Below, piece by piece: positions 9,379 to 17,516 of a DNA stretch of 64,000 nt. Positions within the stretch are counted from its first letter, which is position 1. Each line of letters opens with the position of its first letter. The notes under the pieces were generated by a model. That model saw nothing but the letters and a program-made list of their open reading frames with translations, was not told the origin of the DNA and did no database searches. The translations under genes and the position numbers were made by a program. The DNA comes from Marivita sp046591575 (GTDB lineage Bacteria > Pseudomonadota > Alphaproteobacteria > Rhodobacterales > Rhodobacteraceae). The stretch is taken from positions 186,001-250,000 of the forward strand of contig NZ_JBIQWA010000002.1 of the NCBI RefSeq assembly GCF_046591575.1, in the 5' to 3' direction.

Positions 9379-11241
9379 TTATGAAATTTGGTCTTTGACG
9401 GACAGGTCCAGGCGGTCGATATACATCAACCCGATGGCAGCGATCGCAGCGATCCAGGACACGGTTGGCCCAAAGAAAATAAGCGCTGCGGCCAAACTTA
9501 AGCCAACGGGCACCATATAGCTTTTGCCGCGCCGGGGATAACAGGCGCGGGCGATCAGGATCGTCGCCAGCATCACAAACAAAATGGCCTGAAGCGACGC
9601 GGTCCAGTCGAACCCGGTGCCCAGCAAAAGCGCCGGCTGGTAGATAAAGGCAAACGGGATCACAAATCCGGGCAACGCAAGGCGTGATGCCTCAAGGGCC
9701 GCGGCCATGGGGCTTGCGCCAGCAATCGGCGCGGCGGCAAAAGCGGCAAGCGCAACAGGCGGCGTGATGGCCGAAAGCACACCGAAATACAGCACGAACA
9801 TATGGGTGTGGATGATGGGCACGCCCAGCTTTTGCAGCGCAGGCCCCATCACCAGCACGATGATCAGGTATGCAGGCACGGTCGGCATTCCCATGCCCAA
9901 AAGCAGGCAGGCCAAGGCCATGAGGATCAGCGACAGGATCAGCTGGTCTTCGGCCAGACCCGACAGCAGCGATGCAAAGCGCAGGCCGACCCCGGTCATA
10001 TTGAGCACACCAATCACAATCCCCACAGCCCCGACAATGACAACAAGCTGTGCCGAAATCAGACCCGCCGAGCGGATGAACTTCAGCCACGCTTCGCGAT
10101 TGATCAGCAGGTCAGGCCGAATGGCGAACCCCAACAGCGCGGCCAGCGTGACACCGACGAATCCGGCATAGGCCGGGGATGATCCGCCGACCATGGTGAT
10201 GACAATGCCCGCCAGCGCCAGAACGAAAATCCCCATCTGCACCAGCTCGCGCCAGTTAAAAGAGATCTTGGGGCGGGGCTCATCGGTCAGGTCCATATTC
10301 CGCGCCGCACTTGAGATCGCGACAAACAAACCGCCGTAATACAGCAGGGCAGGTACGGCTGCGGCGGCACAAATGGTCAGGTACGGCATGCCGGTGACAT
10401 CTGCCATGATAAAGGCCACGGCCCCCATGATCGGCGGTGTGATCTGCCCGCCGCTGGACGCGGCCGATTCAACCGCCGCTGCAAATCGCGCCGAAAACCC
10501 GCGTTTCTTGATCAGCGGGATCGTAATGACACCGGTGCCGACCACATTGGCAACAGCACTGCCCGATATTGTCCCGAACAAGCCGCTGGCGACTGTCGCG
10601 GCAGCAGCAGGGCCCGACCGCATCCGCCCGGTGGCGGCCATGGCCAGCCTGACCAGCACCTGATCAATTGCCAGCAGTTCGAGAAGCGCGCCAAACACGA
10701 TGAAAATCAGGATGGTCGACACGACCGTGGCCATGGGGCGGCCAAAGACTCCGTCAAAAGAATACCATAGCACGGTCATCAATTCTTCGGTTGAAATGCC
10801 CGCATGGCGCAAAAATCCGGGGGCCAGATGCCCAAACGCGCCGTAAGCCAGCAAAACACCGGCCACAATCGCCATCACAAGCCCGACAGAGCGCCGGGTC
10901 AGTTCAACAATTGCCACAAGCCCAAGAAGGCCCATCCAGATATCTGTCGAGGTCAGGAAATACAGCCCGGTTTCGATCTCTTCTGCGGCGCGGAAATATT
11001 GGTAGACCGCCAGCGACAGCGCCAGCGCGATGGCAACCAAAACCCCGCGATCCGCAAGGCCGCCGGGCCGTCCAAGGGCGGACAGGATGATGATCAGACC
11101 ACCCACGAACAGCATTCCAACCCTTAGATACGAGTCAGAAAAAACGCCAAACACGGACACGTAGAAAACAACAGCGATCACCGCGAGCGAAAGGGCAGTC
11201 ACGGCATGGTCAAGATATGACGTTTTTTTAAGATGCGACAC
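9379..11241 (-). CDS. TRAP transporter permease, fused DctQM (TAXI type)
   Basis: 620 residues starting at a GTG preceded by GGAGGAA; a longer in-frame reading to 11469 crosses the divergent promoter and lacks a ribosome site. It is very hydrophobic, with a short four-helix Q-like part (SLAVIAVVFYVSVFGVF onwards) followed by the large M domain. The M domain shows FGALLELLAIDQVLVRLAMAATGRMRSGPAAAATVASGLFGTISGSAVANVVGTGVITIPLI and the second half repeat LLGMGMPTVPAYLIIVLVMGPAL. It uses a sodium or proton gradient to import the ligand delivered by the TAXI receptor encoded 23 bases downstream. It is the first gene of the minus-strand block, with its promoter in the 130-bp gap to the IclR gene. 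Confidence 0.93.
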   Translation of the reverse strand: MSHLKKTSYLDHAVTALSLAVIAVVFYVSVFGVFSDSYLRVGMLFVGGLIIILSALGRPGGLADRGVLVAIALALSLAVYQYFRAAEEIETGLYFLTSTDIWMGLLGLVAIVELTRRSVGLVMAIVAGVLLAYGAFGHLAPGFLRHAGISTEELMTVLWYSFDGVFGRPMATVVSTILIFIVFGALLELLAIDQVLVRLAMAATGRMRSGPAAAATVASGLFGTISGSAVANVVGTGVITIPLIKKRGFSARFAAAVESAASSGGQITPPIMGAVAFIMADVTGMPYLTICAAAAVPALLYYGGLFVAISSAARNMDLTDEPRPKISFNWRELVQMGIFVLALAGIVITMVGGSSPAYAGFVGVTLAALLGFAIRPDLLINREAWLKFIRSAGLISAQLVVIVGAVGIVIGVLNMTGVGLRFASLLSGLAEDQLILSLILMALACLLLGMGMPTVPAYLIIVLVMGPALQKLGVPIIHTHMFVLYFGVLSAITPPVALAAFAAAPIAGASPMAAALEASRLALPGFVIPFAFIYQPALLLGTGFDWTASLQAILFVMLATILIARACYPRRGKSYMVPVGLSLAAALIFFGPTVSWIAAIAAIGLMYIDRLDLSVKDQIS

Positions 11242-11347
11242 GACTTCCTCCCAGAGTGTGGCTTGCCCGGTGTCGCCCCGAATGTCCGGTTGTGATGACC
11301 CGCGCAGACACGAGACTATTGAAGATATATTTTTGAGTCGATTTACT

Positions 11348-11364
11348 GTTACACTAGGTGAAAC
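11348..11364. promoter_or_regulatory. Palindromic operator GTTACACTAGGTGAAAC upstream of the IclR gene
   Basis: An imperfect dyad of form GTTnCAC-N3-GTGnAAC ends 7 bases before the IclR ATG, covering its ribosome site region, inside the 130-bp divergent gap shared with the TRAP permease gene. The same motif (14 of 17 bases identical) lies upstream of hmgA at 15495-15511. This suggests one regulator, probably the IclR protein itself, binds both. Confidence 0.6.
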
Positions 11365-11371
11365 GCGAAAT

Positions 11372-12154
11372 ATGACCAAACTGAATCGATCCATAGAACG
11401 CGGCCTGACAGTGTTGGAAGTTGTCCATACGTTCGGGGCCAGTTCGCTTGCCTTTCTTGCGGCGCGCACCGGGTTGTCAAAGCCGACCCTGTTGCGGATC
11501 TGCGCGACCCTTGAAGGGCGGCGCTGGCTGATCCGGCGCAGCAGCGATGGGTGCTATCAGCTTGGCTCTGCTTTTCCGAATATCGGTGGAATGCCGGATC
11601 TGGTGGATCGTCTTGTCGCCGTGGCCAAGGAAGACATTCTGCGCCTGTCCGAGGAAACCGGGCTGGGCGTTGATCTGGCCGCCGGGATTGGCGGCGGCCG
11701 CTGCGAGATTGTCGACACAACGCGGGTTTTCAAAAAACATGGGGTCTACCCGGACACGGTGGGGTTTCGACCCTCTCCGATTCTTTCGGCCTTGGGGGCC
11801 GCCTATCTTTCCGGCTTGCCAGAGGCCGCGCGCCTTTCGGCGTTGCAGGATGTGGTCAAAAAGCTGCCTCGTGAGGATGTCGCGGCTTTGCCACAAGTGC
11901 CGGCACTGTTGAAAACCATTGCCGAGCAAGGATATGCGACCCGTGCGCAGGGGCATTGGGGGCGGGCGGTTGATTATGGGGAATTGCCCTCGGCGATCGC
12001 GGTCCCGATCCTGGCCGGAACCGAGGCGGTCGGGGCGCTGAACCTGGTGTGGAACGCCGCCGACCGATCTGTCGCGGAGGTCGCGAAATCGCATCTTTCG
12101 CGGCTTCGCTCAGCGGCACAGATCATCGGCGACGCCTATTCCGATATGGGATGA
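11372..12154 (+). CDS. IclR-family transcriptional regulator, probable HmgR
   Basis: 260 residues from an ATG with AGGTGA upstream. The N-terminal winged helix-turn-helix (residues about 5-70) includes SIERGLTVLEVVHTFGASSLAFLAARTGLSKPTLLRICATLE. The C-terminal effector domain has the IclR pattern (GVDLAAGIGGGRCEIVDT, GFRPSPILSALGAAYLSGL, SAIAVPILAGTEAVGALNLVW). It lies tail to tail with fahA and is divergent from the TRAP operon. IclR-type HmgR represses the homogentisate genes in Pseudomonas putida. Here a shared dyad in front of this gene and of hmgA supports the same role with autoregulation. It could also, or instead, control the divergent TRAP/hydroxyaspartate block. BhcR, the beta-hydroxyaspartate cycle regulator, is from memory also an IclR-type protein. 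Confidence 0.85.
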   Translation: MTKLNRSIERGLTVLEVVHTFGASSLAFLAARTGLSKPTLLRICATLEGRRWLIRRSSDGCYQLGSAFPNIGGMPDLVDRLVAVAKEDILRLSEETGLGVDLAAGIGGGRCEIVDTTRVFKKHGVYPDTVGFRPSPILSALGAAYLSGLPEAARLSALQDVVKKLPREDVAALPQVPALLKTIAEQGYATRAQGHWGRAVDYGELPSAIAVPILAGTEAVGALNLVWNAADRSVAEVAKSHLSRLRSAAQIIGDAYSDMG

Positions 12155-12166
12155 TCCCGGTCAGGA

Positions 12167-13414
12167 TCACGCGCTGCCGGTTCTTTTGGCAGGCAGGATT
12201 GTCCCGGTGCAGGGGCCAAACCCGATCCGGTACCCATCACCCTGCGCAGACCCGTGCAGCGCAAGCGTATCGCCGTCTTCGATAAAGGTACGGGTCTGTC
12301 CGCCCTTCAGCGTGATGGGGTTTTTGCCGCCCCAAGTCATTTCAAGAAGCGACCCGAACATTCCCTGTTCCGGACCCGAAATCGTGCCCGATCCCAGCAG
12401 GTCACCCGTGCGCATCGCACAGCCGGAGGACGCGTGATGGGCCAGTTGCTGCGCGGCCGAGTAATACATCGTGTTATAGTTGGTTTTGCAGATCACCGTG
12501 GGTTGGCCGTTTTCTGGTGTCATGGTCACCGACAGGTCAATGTCATACAGCATTGGCCCTGTGTCCTTGATATGAGGCAGCAATTCCTTTTCACGCGGCG
12601 GCGTGTCGGTGCGGAACGCCTCCAGGGCAGCTTTGGTCACCACCCAGGGGCTGATCGTTGTGGCAAAGGCCTTGGCTTGAAACGGGCCAAGCGGTTGGTA
12701 TTCCCATGCCTGAATGTCACGCGCCGACCAGTCGTTCAGCAGCACATACCCAAAGATCATGTCATCAGCCTCATCCACGCTCACCGATGTGCCCATCGCG
12801 GACGGCGTGCCCACAACGGCCCCCATTTCCAGCTCGATATCGAGCCGTTGGCACGGGCCAAAACGGGGCGTGTCATCCTGCGGGCCTTTCATCTGGCCCA
12901 TGGGGCGGTGAACATCCGTGCCCGAGACAACGACAGTGGACGCGCGCCCGTTATAGCCGATCGGAATGTGGAGCCAATTCGGGGGCAAGGCGTTGGCCGG
13001 ATCGCGGAACAAGGAGCCCACATTGAACGCATGTTGCCGTCCGGCATAAAAATCGGTGAACTCAGAAACCGTGAAGGGCAGATGCAGGGTGACGCTGTTC
13101 ATGTCGTGCAGCGCAGCCTGCACTGCGGGTGTCTCGTTGCCAGCGCGCAGCAGATCGGTCAGTGTTTCGCGAATATCGTGCCACGCCTGTCTGCCGCTGG
13201 CCATAAACGTGTTGAGCGCGGGGTGATCGAACCCCTGATCGGGCAACAGCCCAGCCGCTTGCAGCGCCGCTAGATCCAGCACCTTGTCGCCGATGGCCAC
13301 CGCACAGCGCGGCGCGTCGCCTGCCGAAAATACGCCAAAGGGCAAGTTATTGAGGGGAAACGCGGTTTCGGGATCATTTGCAGTCTCGACCCATGAACGG
13401 ATAAGATGTGTCAT
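12167..13414 (-). CDS. fahA: Fumarylacetoacetase
   Basis: 415 residues; the ATG follows AAAGGAAA, and a longer in-frame reading was rejected because it runs towards maiA without a ribosome site. Last step of tyrosine/phenylalanine degradation: fumarylacetoacetate is hydrolysed to fumarate and acetoacetate. Family blocks are NNLPFGVFS near the N-terminus, DFYAGRQHAFNVGSLFRDP, PIGYNGRASTVVVSGTD, the metal-binding ELEMGAVVG, DWSARDIQAWEYQPLGPFQAK, and SGCAMRTGDLLGSGTISGP. These include the acidic ligands and the catalytic His region of FAH. It is the last gene of the hmgA-maiA-fahA operon. The length matches bacterial and mammalian FAH (about 420). Confidence 0.96.
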   Translation of the reverse strand: MTHLIRSWVETANDPETAFPLNNLPFGVFSAGDAPRCAVAIGDKVLDLAALQAAGLLPDQGFDHPALNTFMASGRQAWHDIRETLTDLLRAGNETPAVQAALHDMNSVTLHLPFTVSEFTDFYAGRQHAFNVGSLFRDPANALPPNWLHIPIGYNGRASTVVVSGTDVHRPMGQMKGPQDDTPRFGPCQRLDIELEMGAVVGTPSAMGTSVSVDEADDMIFGYVLLNDWSARDIQAWEYQPLGPFQAKAFATTISPWVVTKAALEAFRTDTPPREKELLPHIKDTGPMLYDIDLSVTMTPENGQPTVICKTNYNTMYYSAAQQLAHHASSGCAMRTGDLLGSGTISGPEQGMFGSLLEMTWGGKNPITLKGGQTRTFIEDGDTLALHGSAQGDGYRIGFGPCTGTILPAKRTGSA

Positions 13415-13424
13415 CGGATTTCCT

Positions 13425-14057
13425 TTAGTTGGCGTCAGGCTGGTTTTCGGGGCGCGCGGCGTCAAAGGCCGGCAAGGTCAGCGCCGTTTCTTCGATGGCG
13501 GTCAAGCGGTTAAAGGGCGTCATGTCAACGCCCCACCGATGCGCATTGTAAAGCTGTGCGACAAGACAGATGTCGCACAGCAATGGGCTGTCCGAAAAGC
13601 TGTAGGCCGGGCCATCGGGCAGCAGCGCCTGATAGGCGTGCAAGCCTTCGGTCATCCAGTGGCGCATCCAGTGCAGGCTTGTCTCGCGGGTGAAGCCGTG
13701 TTCTTTTTCCAGCCGCATCACAACTTTAAGGTTGTTCACCGGATGCACATCCAGCGCCATGACATGCGCGGCGGCCATGACCTGTGCACGCAGCACAGGA
13801 TCATCCGGTAGCAGCGCGGGGTTCGGCGCGATATGATCAAGGTAATCCATAATCGCAAGTGACTGCGTCAGCACCGTGCCGTCTGTTAGCACCAGCGTCG
13901 GCACCGCTTTGACCGGGTTCTTGGCCACATAGTCCGGCGCGTGCTGCGCACCGGCCAGCAGGTTCACCGGGACCGTTTTATAAGACAGCCCCTTGAGGTT
14001 CAGGGCGATCCGCACCCGATAGGAGGTGGTGGAGCGCCAATAGGAATAGACCGTCAT
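13425..14057 (-). CDS. maiA: Maleylacetoacetate isomerase (zeta-class GST)
   Basis: 210 residues. It converts maleylacetoacetate to fumarylacetoacetate using glutathione. The N-terminal thioredoxin-fold domain shows YWRSTTSYRVRIALNLKGL (glutathione-activating Ser/Thr region), NPVKAVPTLVLTDG and QSLAIMDYLD. The alpha-helical C-terminal domain contains VHPVNNLKVV and ETSLHWMRHWMTEGLHAYQALL. The usual SSCSWRVR motif is altered to STTSYRVR, which still keeps hydroxyl side chains. It overlaps the end of hmgA by 4 bases (ATGA) and lies 10 bases before fahA, so all three are translated from one message. Confidence 0.95.
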   Translation of the reverse strand: MTVYSYWRSTTSYRVRIALNLKGLSYKTVPVNLLAGAQHAPDYVAKNPVKAVPTLVLTDGTVLTQSLAIMDYLDHIAPNPALLPDDPVLRAQVMAAAHVMALDVHPVNNLKVVMRLEKEHGFTRETSLHWMRHWMTEGLHAYQALLPDGPAYSFSDSPLLCDICLVAQLYNAHRWGVDMTPFNRLTAIEETALTLPAFDAARPENQPDAN

Positions 14058-15403
14058 TTTTTGCCCGGCGTGCCGTCGAACTTCTTTTCCATATCCGCCC
14101 AGCAGTCGATGTAATCGTCCTGAAGCGGCGCTCCCTTGCCGGCGAACTGCGTGAGTTGCTGCGGAAAGCGGGTCTCGAACATGAAGGACATGGTGTTGTC
14201 CAGCTTGTCGGGGCCGAGATTGGCGTTGGACGCTTTCTCGAACGCCTCGCGATCAGGGCCGTGCGGCAGCATCATGTTATGGAGGCTGATTCCACCGGGC
14301 ACGAAACCCTGCGGCTTGGCGTCGTATTCGCCGTAGATGTTGCCCATCAGCTCGGACATGATGTTCTTGTGATACCAGGGCGGGCGGAACGTGTCTTCCA
14401 TCACCATCCAGCGTTCGCGGAACAGCACGAAGTCGATATTGGCCGTGCCGGGTTGGCCTGACGGCGCGGTCAGCACGGTGAAGATCGACGGGTCGGGGTG
14501 GTCGAACAGGATCGCGCCGACCGGGCAGTAATTGCGCAGATCGTATTTGTAGGGCGCGTAATTGCCATGCCAGGCCACCACGTCAAGCGGGCTTTGCGCG
14601 ATCTTGGTTTCGTGGAACTGGCCGCACCATTTCACGGTGACGGTCGAGGGAACTTCGCGGTCCTCGTAGGCCGCTACCGGGGCTTTGAAGTCCCGCGGGT
14701 TGGCCATGCAGTTGGCACCGATGGGGCCGCGGCCCGGAAGCTCGAATTTCTGGCCGTAGTTTTCGCAGACAAAGCCGCGGGCTGGGCCGTCGAGCAGTTC
14801 AACGCGGTAGACCAGACCGCGCGGGAGGATGGCGATTTCTTTCGGTTCGAGGTCGATGATGCCCAGTTCGGTGGCAAAGCGCAGACGGCCTTCCTGCGGC
14901 ACCACCAGCATCTCGCTGTCGGCCGAGAAGAAATAGGCGTCCTGCATCGATTCGGTCACGAGATAGACATGGGAGGCCATGCCGACCTGCGTGTTCACAT
15001 CGCCTGCGGTGGTCATGGTGCGCATGCCGGTGAGCCAGGTCAGCGCCTTGTCCGTGTGCGGAACCGGGTCCCAACGGTACTGACCAAGAGAGGTCACATC
15101 AGGGTGAATGTCCGGGGCAGAGCGCCAATAGGGCAGGTCGATTTTCTTGTACCGGTGGGAATGCTTGACCGAAGGCCGGATGCGGTAGCACCAGGTGCGC
15201 TCGGGCCGCACATCGGTAAAAGCCGTGCCGGAAAGCTGTTCGCCATAAAGACCGTAATTGCATTTCTGCGGGCTGTTCATGCCTTGGGGCAGGGCACCGG
15301 GCAGCGCTTCGGTTTCAAAATCATTGCCGAAACCGGGCATGTATCCGGGGGTGAGTGTTTTGCCTTCGGCGCGCACCAACGCGGGTGTGTCGTGAACCGT
15401 CAT
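14054..15403 (-). CDS. hmgA: Homogentisate 1,2-dioxygenase
   Basis: 449 residues from an ATG preceded by an excellent AGGAGGA; an in-frame start 27 bases upstream was rejected. Non-haem iron dioxygenase that opens the ring of homogentisate to maleylacetoacetate. Family signatures are PGYMPGFGNDFETEALPGALPQG, NSPQKCNYGLYGEQLSGTAFT, the cupin core with YKIDLPYWR-type segments, NIDFVLFRERWMVMEDTFRPPWYHKN, and the iron-site region SLHNMMLPHGPDREAFEKAS, which carries the conserved His and Glu ligands. It is first in the operon with maiA and fahA; a palindromic operator and a terminator of the preceding ABC operon lie upstream. hppD is not in the window, so homogentisate formation is encoded elsewhere. 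Confidence 0.97.
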   Translation of the reverse strand: MTVHDTPALVRAEGKTLTPGYMPGFGNDFETEALPGALPQGMNSPQKCNYGLYGEQLSGTAFTDVRPERTWCYRIRPSVKHSHRYKKIDLPYWRSAPDIHPDVTSLGQYRWDPVPHTDKALTWLTGMRTMTTAGDVNTQVGMASHVYLVTESMQDAYFFSADSEMLVVPQEGRLRFATELGIIDLEPKEIAILPRGLVYRVELLDGPARGFVCENYGQKFELPGRGPIGANCMANPRDFKAPVAAYEDREVPSTVTVKWCGQFHETKIAQSPLDVVAWHGNYAPYKYDLRNYCPVGAILFDHPDPSIFTVLTAPSGQPGTANIDFVLFRERWMVMEDTFRPPWYHKNIMSELMGNIYGEYDAKPQGFVPGGISLHNMMLPHGPDREAFEKASNANLGPDKLDNTMSFMFETRFPQQLTQFAGKGAPLQDDYIDCWADMEKKFDGTPGKK

Positions 15404-15494
15404 ATCATTCCTCCTGCATCCCACAGCCAACCGACTCTGTCGGTGTTCCTGTCAGTCAAAGTTAGGTCGCAGGCTATGGCCGCGTCGAGTTTTT

Positions 15495-15511
15495 GTTTCA
15501 CCAGGTGAAAT
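15495..15511. promoter_or_regulatory. Palindromic operator GTTTCACCAGGTGAAAT upstream of hmgA
   Basis: Contains the perfect 15-bp inverted repeat TTTCACC-A-GGTGAAA, about 92 bases upstream of the hmgA ATG. It differs at only three of 17 positions from the dyad before the IclR gene (11348-11364). Inferred operator for the IclR/HmgR protein. Confidence 0.65.
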
Positions 15512-15541
15512 GACGCGCGTCCGGTCCGGAAACACAGGTGC

Positions 15542-15576
15542 AAAAAACCCGGAGCCGGGCATGGGCAAGCCGGGTT
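15542..15576 (-). terminator. Intrinsic terminator after the iron ABC operon
   Basis: On the minus strand a hairpin with stem AACCCGG/CCGGGTT and further pairing inside the loop is followed directly by a run of T (six A on the plus strand at 15542-15547). It lies just after the ATPase gene stop at 15602 and separates the importer operon from hmgA. Confidence 0.8.
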
Positions 15577-15601
15577 ACGCAGGGTTGGCGTCAGATGCCG
15601 G

Positions 15602-16387
15602 TCAACACACCGCCGCGCCGCGCAGGGTTGCGTCGACATAAAGAGACCCGCGTCTCGTGGCCTCAAGCGCGGTTTCAACGCGATAGGTTTCGCCGATCTG
15701 CGGCAAGGCGAGGATATCGGCTGGCTGGCCATCCGCCATAATCATGCCGTCCTTGATCAGGATAAGACGGTCGCAGAATTCTGCGGCAAGGTTCAGATCA
15801 TGCAGCGCGGCCATCACAATGCTGCCGCGCTGCTTCATTTCGGACCTGACGGATGACAGGATCGACAATTGGTGATGCAGGTCCAGCGCGCTTGTGGGTT
15901 CGTCCAGCAAGACGATCCGGGGATTGCGGACAAGCGTCTGCGCCACCGCCACCATCTGTGCCTGCCCGCCGGACAGGTTGCCCAGACCCCGGTTGGCCAG
16001 ATGCGTCAGTCGCAACGCGGACAGGGTTCGGGACACAATGTCCAGATTATCGCTTTCCACACGCCAGCCGGTTGTCTGTTTCAACGCCAGCAAAACACTT
16101 TCATAGACGGTCAGGATGGCATTGCAGCCATAGGCCTGGGGCATATAGGCAATGGCGCGGGACCGGTCGCGGCGGGTGAATGTGGTCAGATCCGACCCGT
16201 TCAATTCGATCGACCCGGCGCTGGGCGTCAAAAGCCCGGACAGGGATTTGAACAAGGTCGATTTGCCCGACGCGTTAGGCCCGATCAGGCCAACAAATTC
16301 GCCGGGTTTGATCGGATCGACGGTCACGTCATGCAGCACTTTCACACGCCCGTATCCGGCATTCAGCCCACGAATTGACAGCGTCAT
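15602..16387 (-). CDS. Iron-siderophore ABC transporter ATP-binding protein
   Basis: 261 residues. ATPase of a FecBCD/FhuC-type importer: Walker A GPNASGKSTLFKSL, Q-loop YMPQ, signature LSGGQAQMVAVAQTL, Walker B RIVLLDEPTSALD and switch H-loop ALHDLNLAAEFCD are all intact. The start overlaps the permease gene by 4 bases (ATGA). The reading frame stays open through the whole permease gene upstream, but that stretch is an out-of-frame shadow. Together with the permease and binding protein it imports an Fe(III) complex or a related metal chelate. No TonB-dependent receptor is present in the window. Confidence 0.94.
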   Translation of the reverse strand: MTLSIRGLNAGYGRVKVLHDVTVDPIKPGEFVGLIGPNASGKSTLFKSLSGLLTPSAGSIELNGSDLTTFTRRDRSRAIAYMPQAYGCNAILTVYESVLLALKQTTGWRVESDNLDIVSRTLSALRLTHLANRGLGNLSGGQAQMVAVAQTLVRNPRIVLLDEPTSALDLHHQLSILSSVRSEMKQRGSIVMAALHDLNLAAEFCDRLILIKDGMIMADGQPADILALPQIGETYRVETALEATRRGSLYVDATLRGAAVC

Positions 16388-17442
16388 GACAGGCTCCTTC
16401 TGCGGGTGGACAGGATGATCGAGACGAAGACCGGCACACCGATCAGCGCGGTGATTATGCCGATGGGATAGATCACTCCGGGCGTGATGGATTTCGAGAT
16501 GATCGAGGTCAGCGACATCACCAAAGCGCCCACCAATGCGGATAATGGCAGAAAGAAGCGTTGGTCCTCGCCCACAAGCATGCGCGCAATATGGGGTCCG
16601 ACCAACCCGATGAACCCCACCGTACCGACAAAGGCCACCGCCGTGGCTGCCAAAAGCGAGATCGAGATCAACATCTCGATGCGCAACCGCGCGATATCGA
16701 CGCCCATGCTGGCTGCTGTTGCCTCGCCCATGCGCAGGGCTGTCATGGACCATGACCGCATCAGCCCAAACGGGAGAGCCACCGCCAGAAGTACCGCACC
16801 GAGCGCGATTTTCTCCCAGCTGGCCCGGCCCAGTGAGCCCATCATCCAGAACACGATCCGGCTGATCTGATCCTCGGACGCCATGTATTGCATCAATGAC
16901 AGCAGCGCCGAGAAGGTAAAGAAGATGGCAATGCCAAACAGGATCATGGTTTCGGACCCGACACCTTTGAGCCGTGTGGCCAGCATGATGATCCCGCAGG
17001 TTGCAAAGGCAAAGACAAACGCGTTCAGCGTCACGATCAAGCCGCCAATGGCCGGGATGACGGAAAACCCCAGAACAATCGCCAGCGATGCCCCGAAACT
17101 GGCTGCTGCCGACACGCCAAGCGTGAAGGGCTCGGCCAGAGGGTTGTTCAGGATCGTTTGCATCTGCGCCCCCGCCACCGCCAAAAGCGCGCCGACGATC
17201 ACTGCGGTCAAGGCCACGGGCAAACGGTAATCCCAGACGATGACTTTGAGCCGCGCCCCATGCGACATTGGATCGGTCAGCACGTTCGCCACCACGGACA
17301 ACGGGTAATTGCCCGGACCGGTAGCGATGTCGTAGACAAAGCTCATCACCAGACAGAGCGTCATAAAGGCCAGCAAGATAAGACGCCTGCGCGTGCGCGC
17401 ACCATAGCCCGCGGCAAGGTCGGGTATTGCAACATCTGTCAC
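16384..17442 (-). CDS. Iron ABC transporter permease, FecCD/BtuC family
   Basis: 352 residues with about ten transmembrane helices. Family blocks are YRLPVALTAVIVGALLAVAGAQMQTILNNPLAEPFTLGVSAAASFGASLAI, WMMGSL, and GFIGLVGPHIARMLVGEDQR, the cytoplasmic coupling loop that meets the ATPase. One permease gene is present, so it probably works as a homodimer. It is separated from the binding-protein gene by an intrinsic terminator (17463-17499), and its 3' end overlaps the ATPase gene by 4 bases. Confidence 0.94.
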   Translation of the reverse strand: MTDVAIPDLAAGYGARTRRRLILLAFMTLCLVMSFVYDIATGPGNYPLSVVANVLTDPMSHGARLKVIVWDYRLPVALTAVIVGALLAVAGAQMQTILNNPLAEPFTLGVSAAASFGASLAIVLGFSVIPAIGGLIVTLNAFVFAFATCGIIMLATRLKGVGSETMILFGIAIFFTFSALLSLMQYMASEDQISRIVFWMMGSLGRASWEKIALGAVLLAVALPFGLMRSWSMTALRMGEATAASMGVDIARLRIEMLISISLLAATAVAFVGTVGFIGLVGPHIARMLVGEDQRFFLPLSALVGALVMSLTSIISKSITPGVIYPIGIITALIGVPVFVSIILSTRRRSLS

Positions 17443-17462
17443 GTGTGATCACCCATAACGGA

Positions 17463-17499
17463 TTAAAAAATGCCGCGCGGACAGATCGGCCCGCGCGGC
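17463..17499 (-). terminator. Terminator/attenuator between binding-protein and permease genes
   Basis: On the minus strand a perfect 9-bp stem (GCCGCGCGG/CCGCGCGGC, loop 10) is followed by ATTTTTTAAT. It lies between the binding-protein stop and the permease start in an otherwise co-directional operon. It probably reduces read-through so that the binding protein is made in excess over membrane parts. Confidence 0.75.
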
Positions 17500-17516
17500 G
17501 TTAAGCGCAACGCGGC

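Noticed and set aside
15602..17452. A single 616-residue protein fusing a novel N-terminus to the ABC ATPase
   Set aside because: The first 355 residues are out of frame with the FecCD permease, which is clearly real in the other frame. The ATPase begins at 16387 with a normal ATG overlap.
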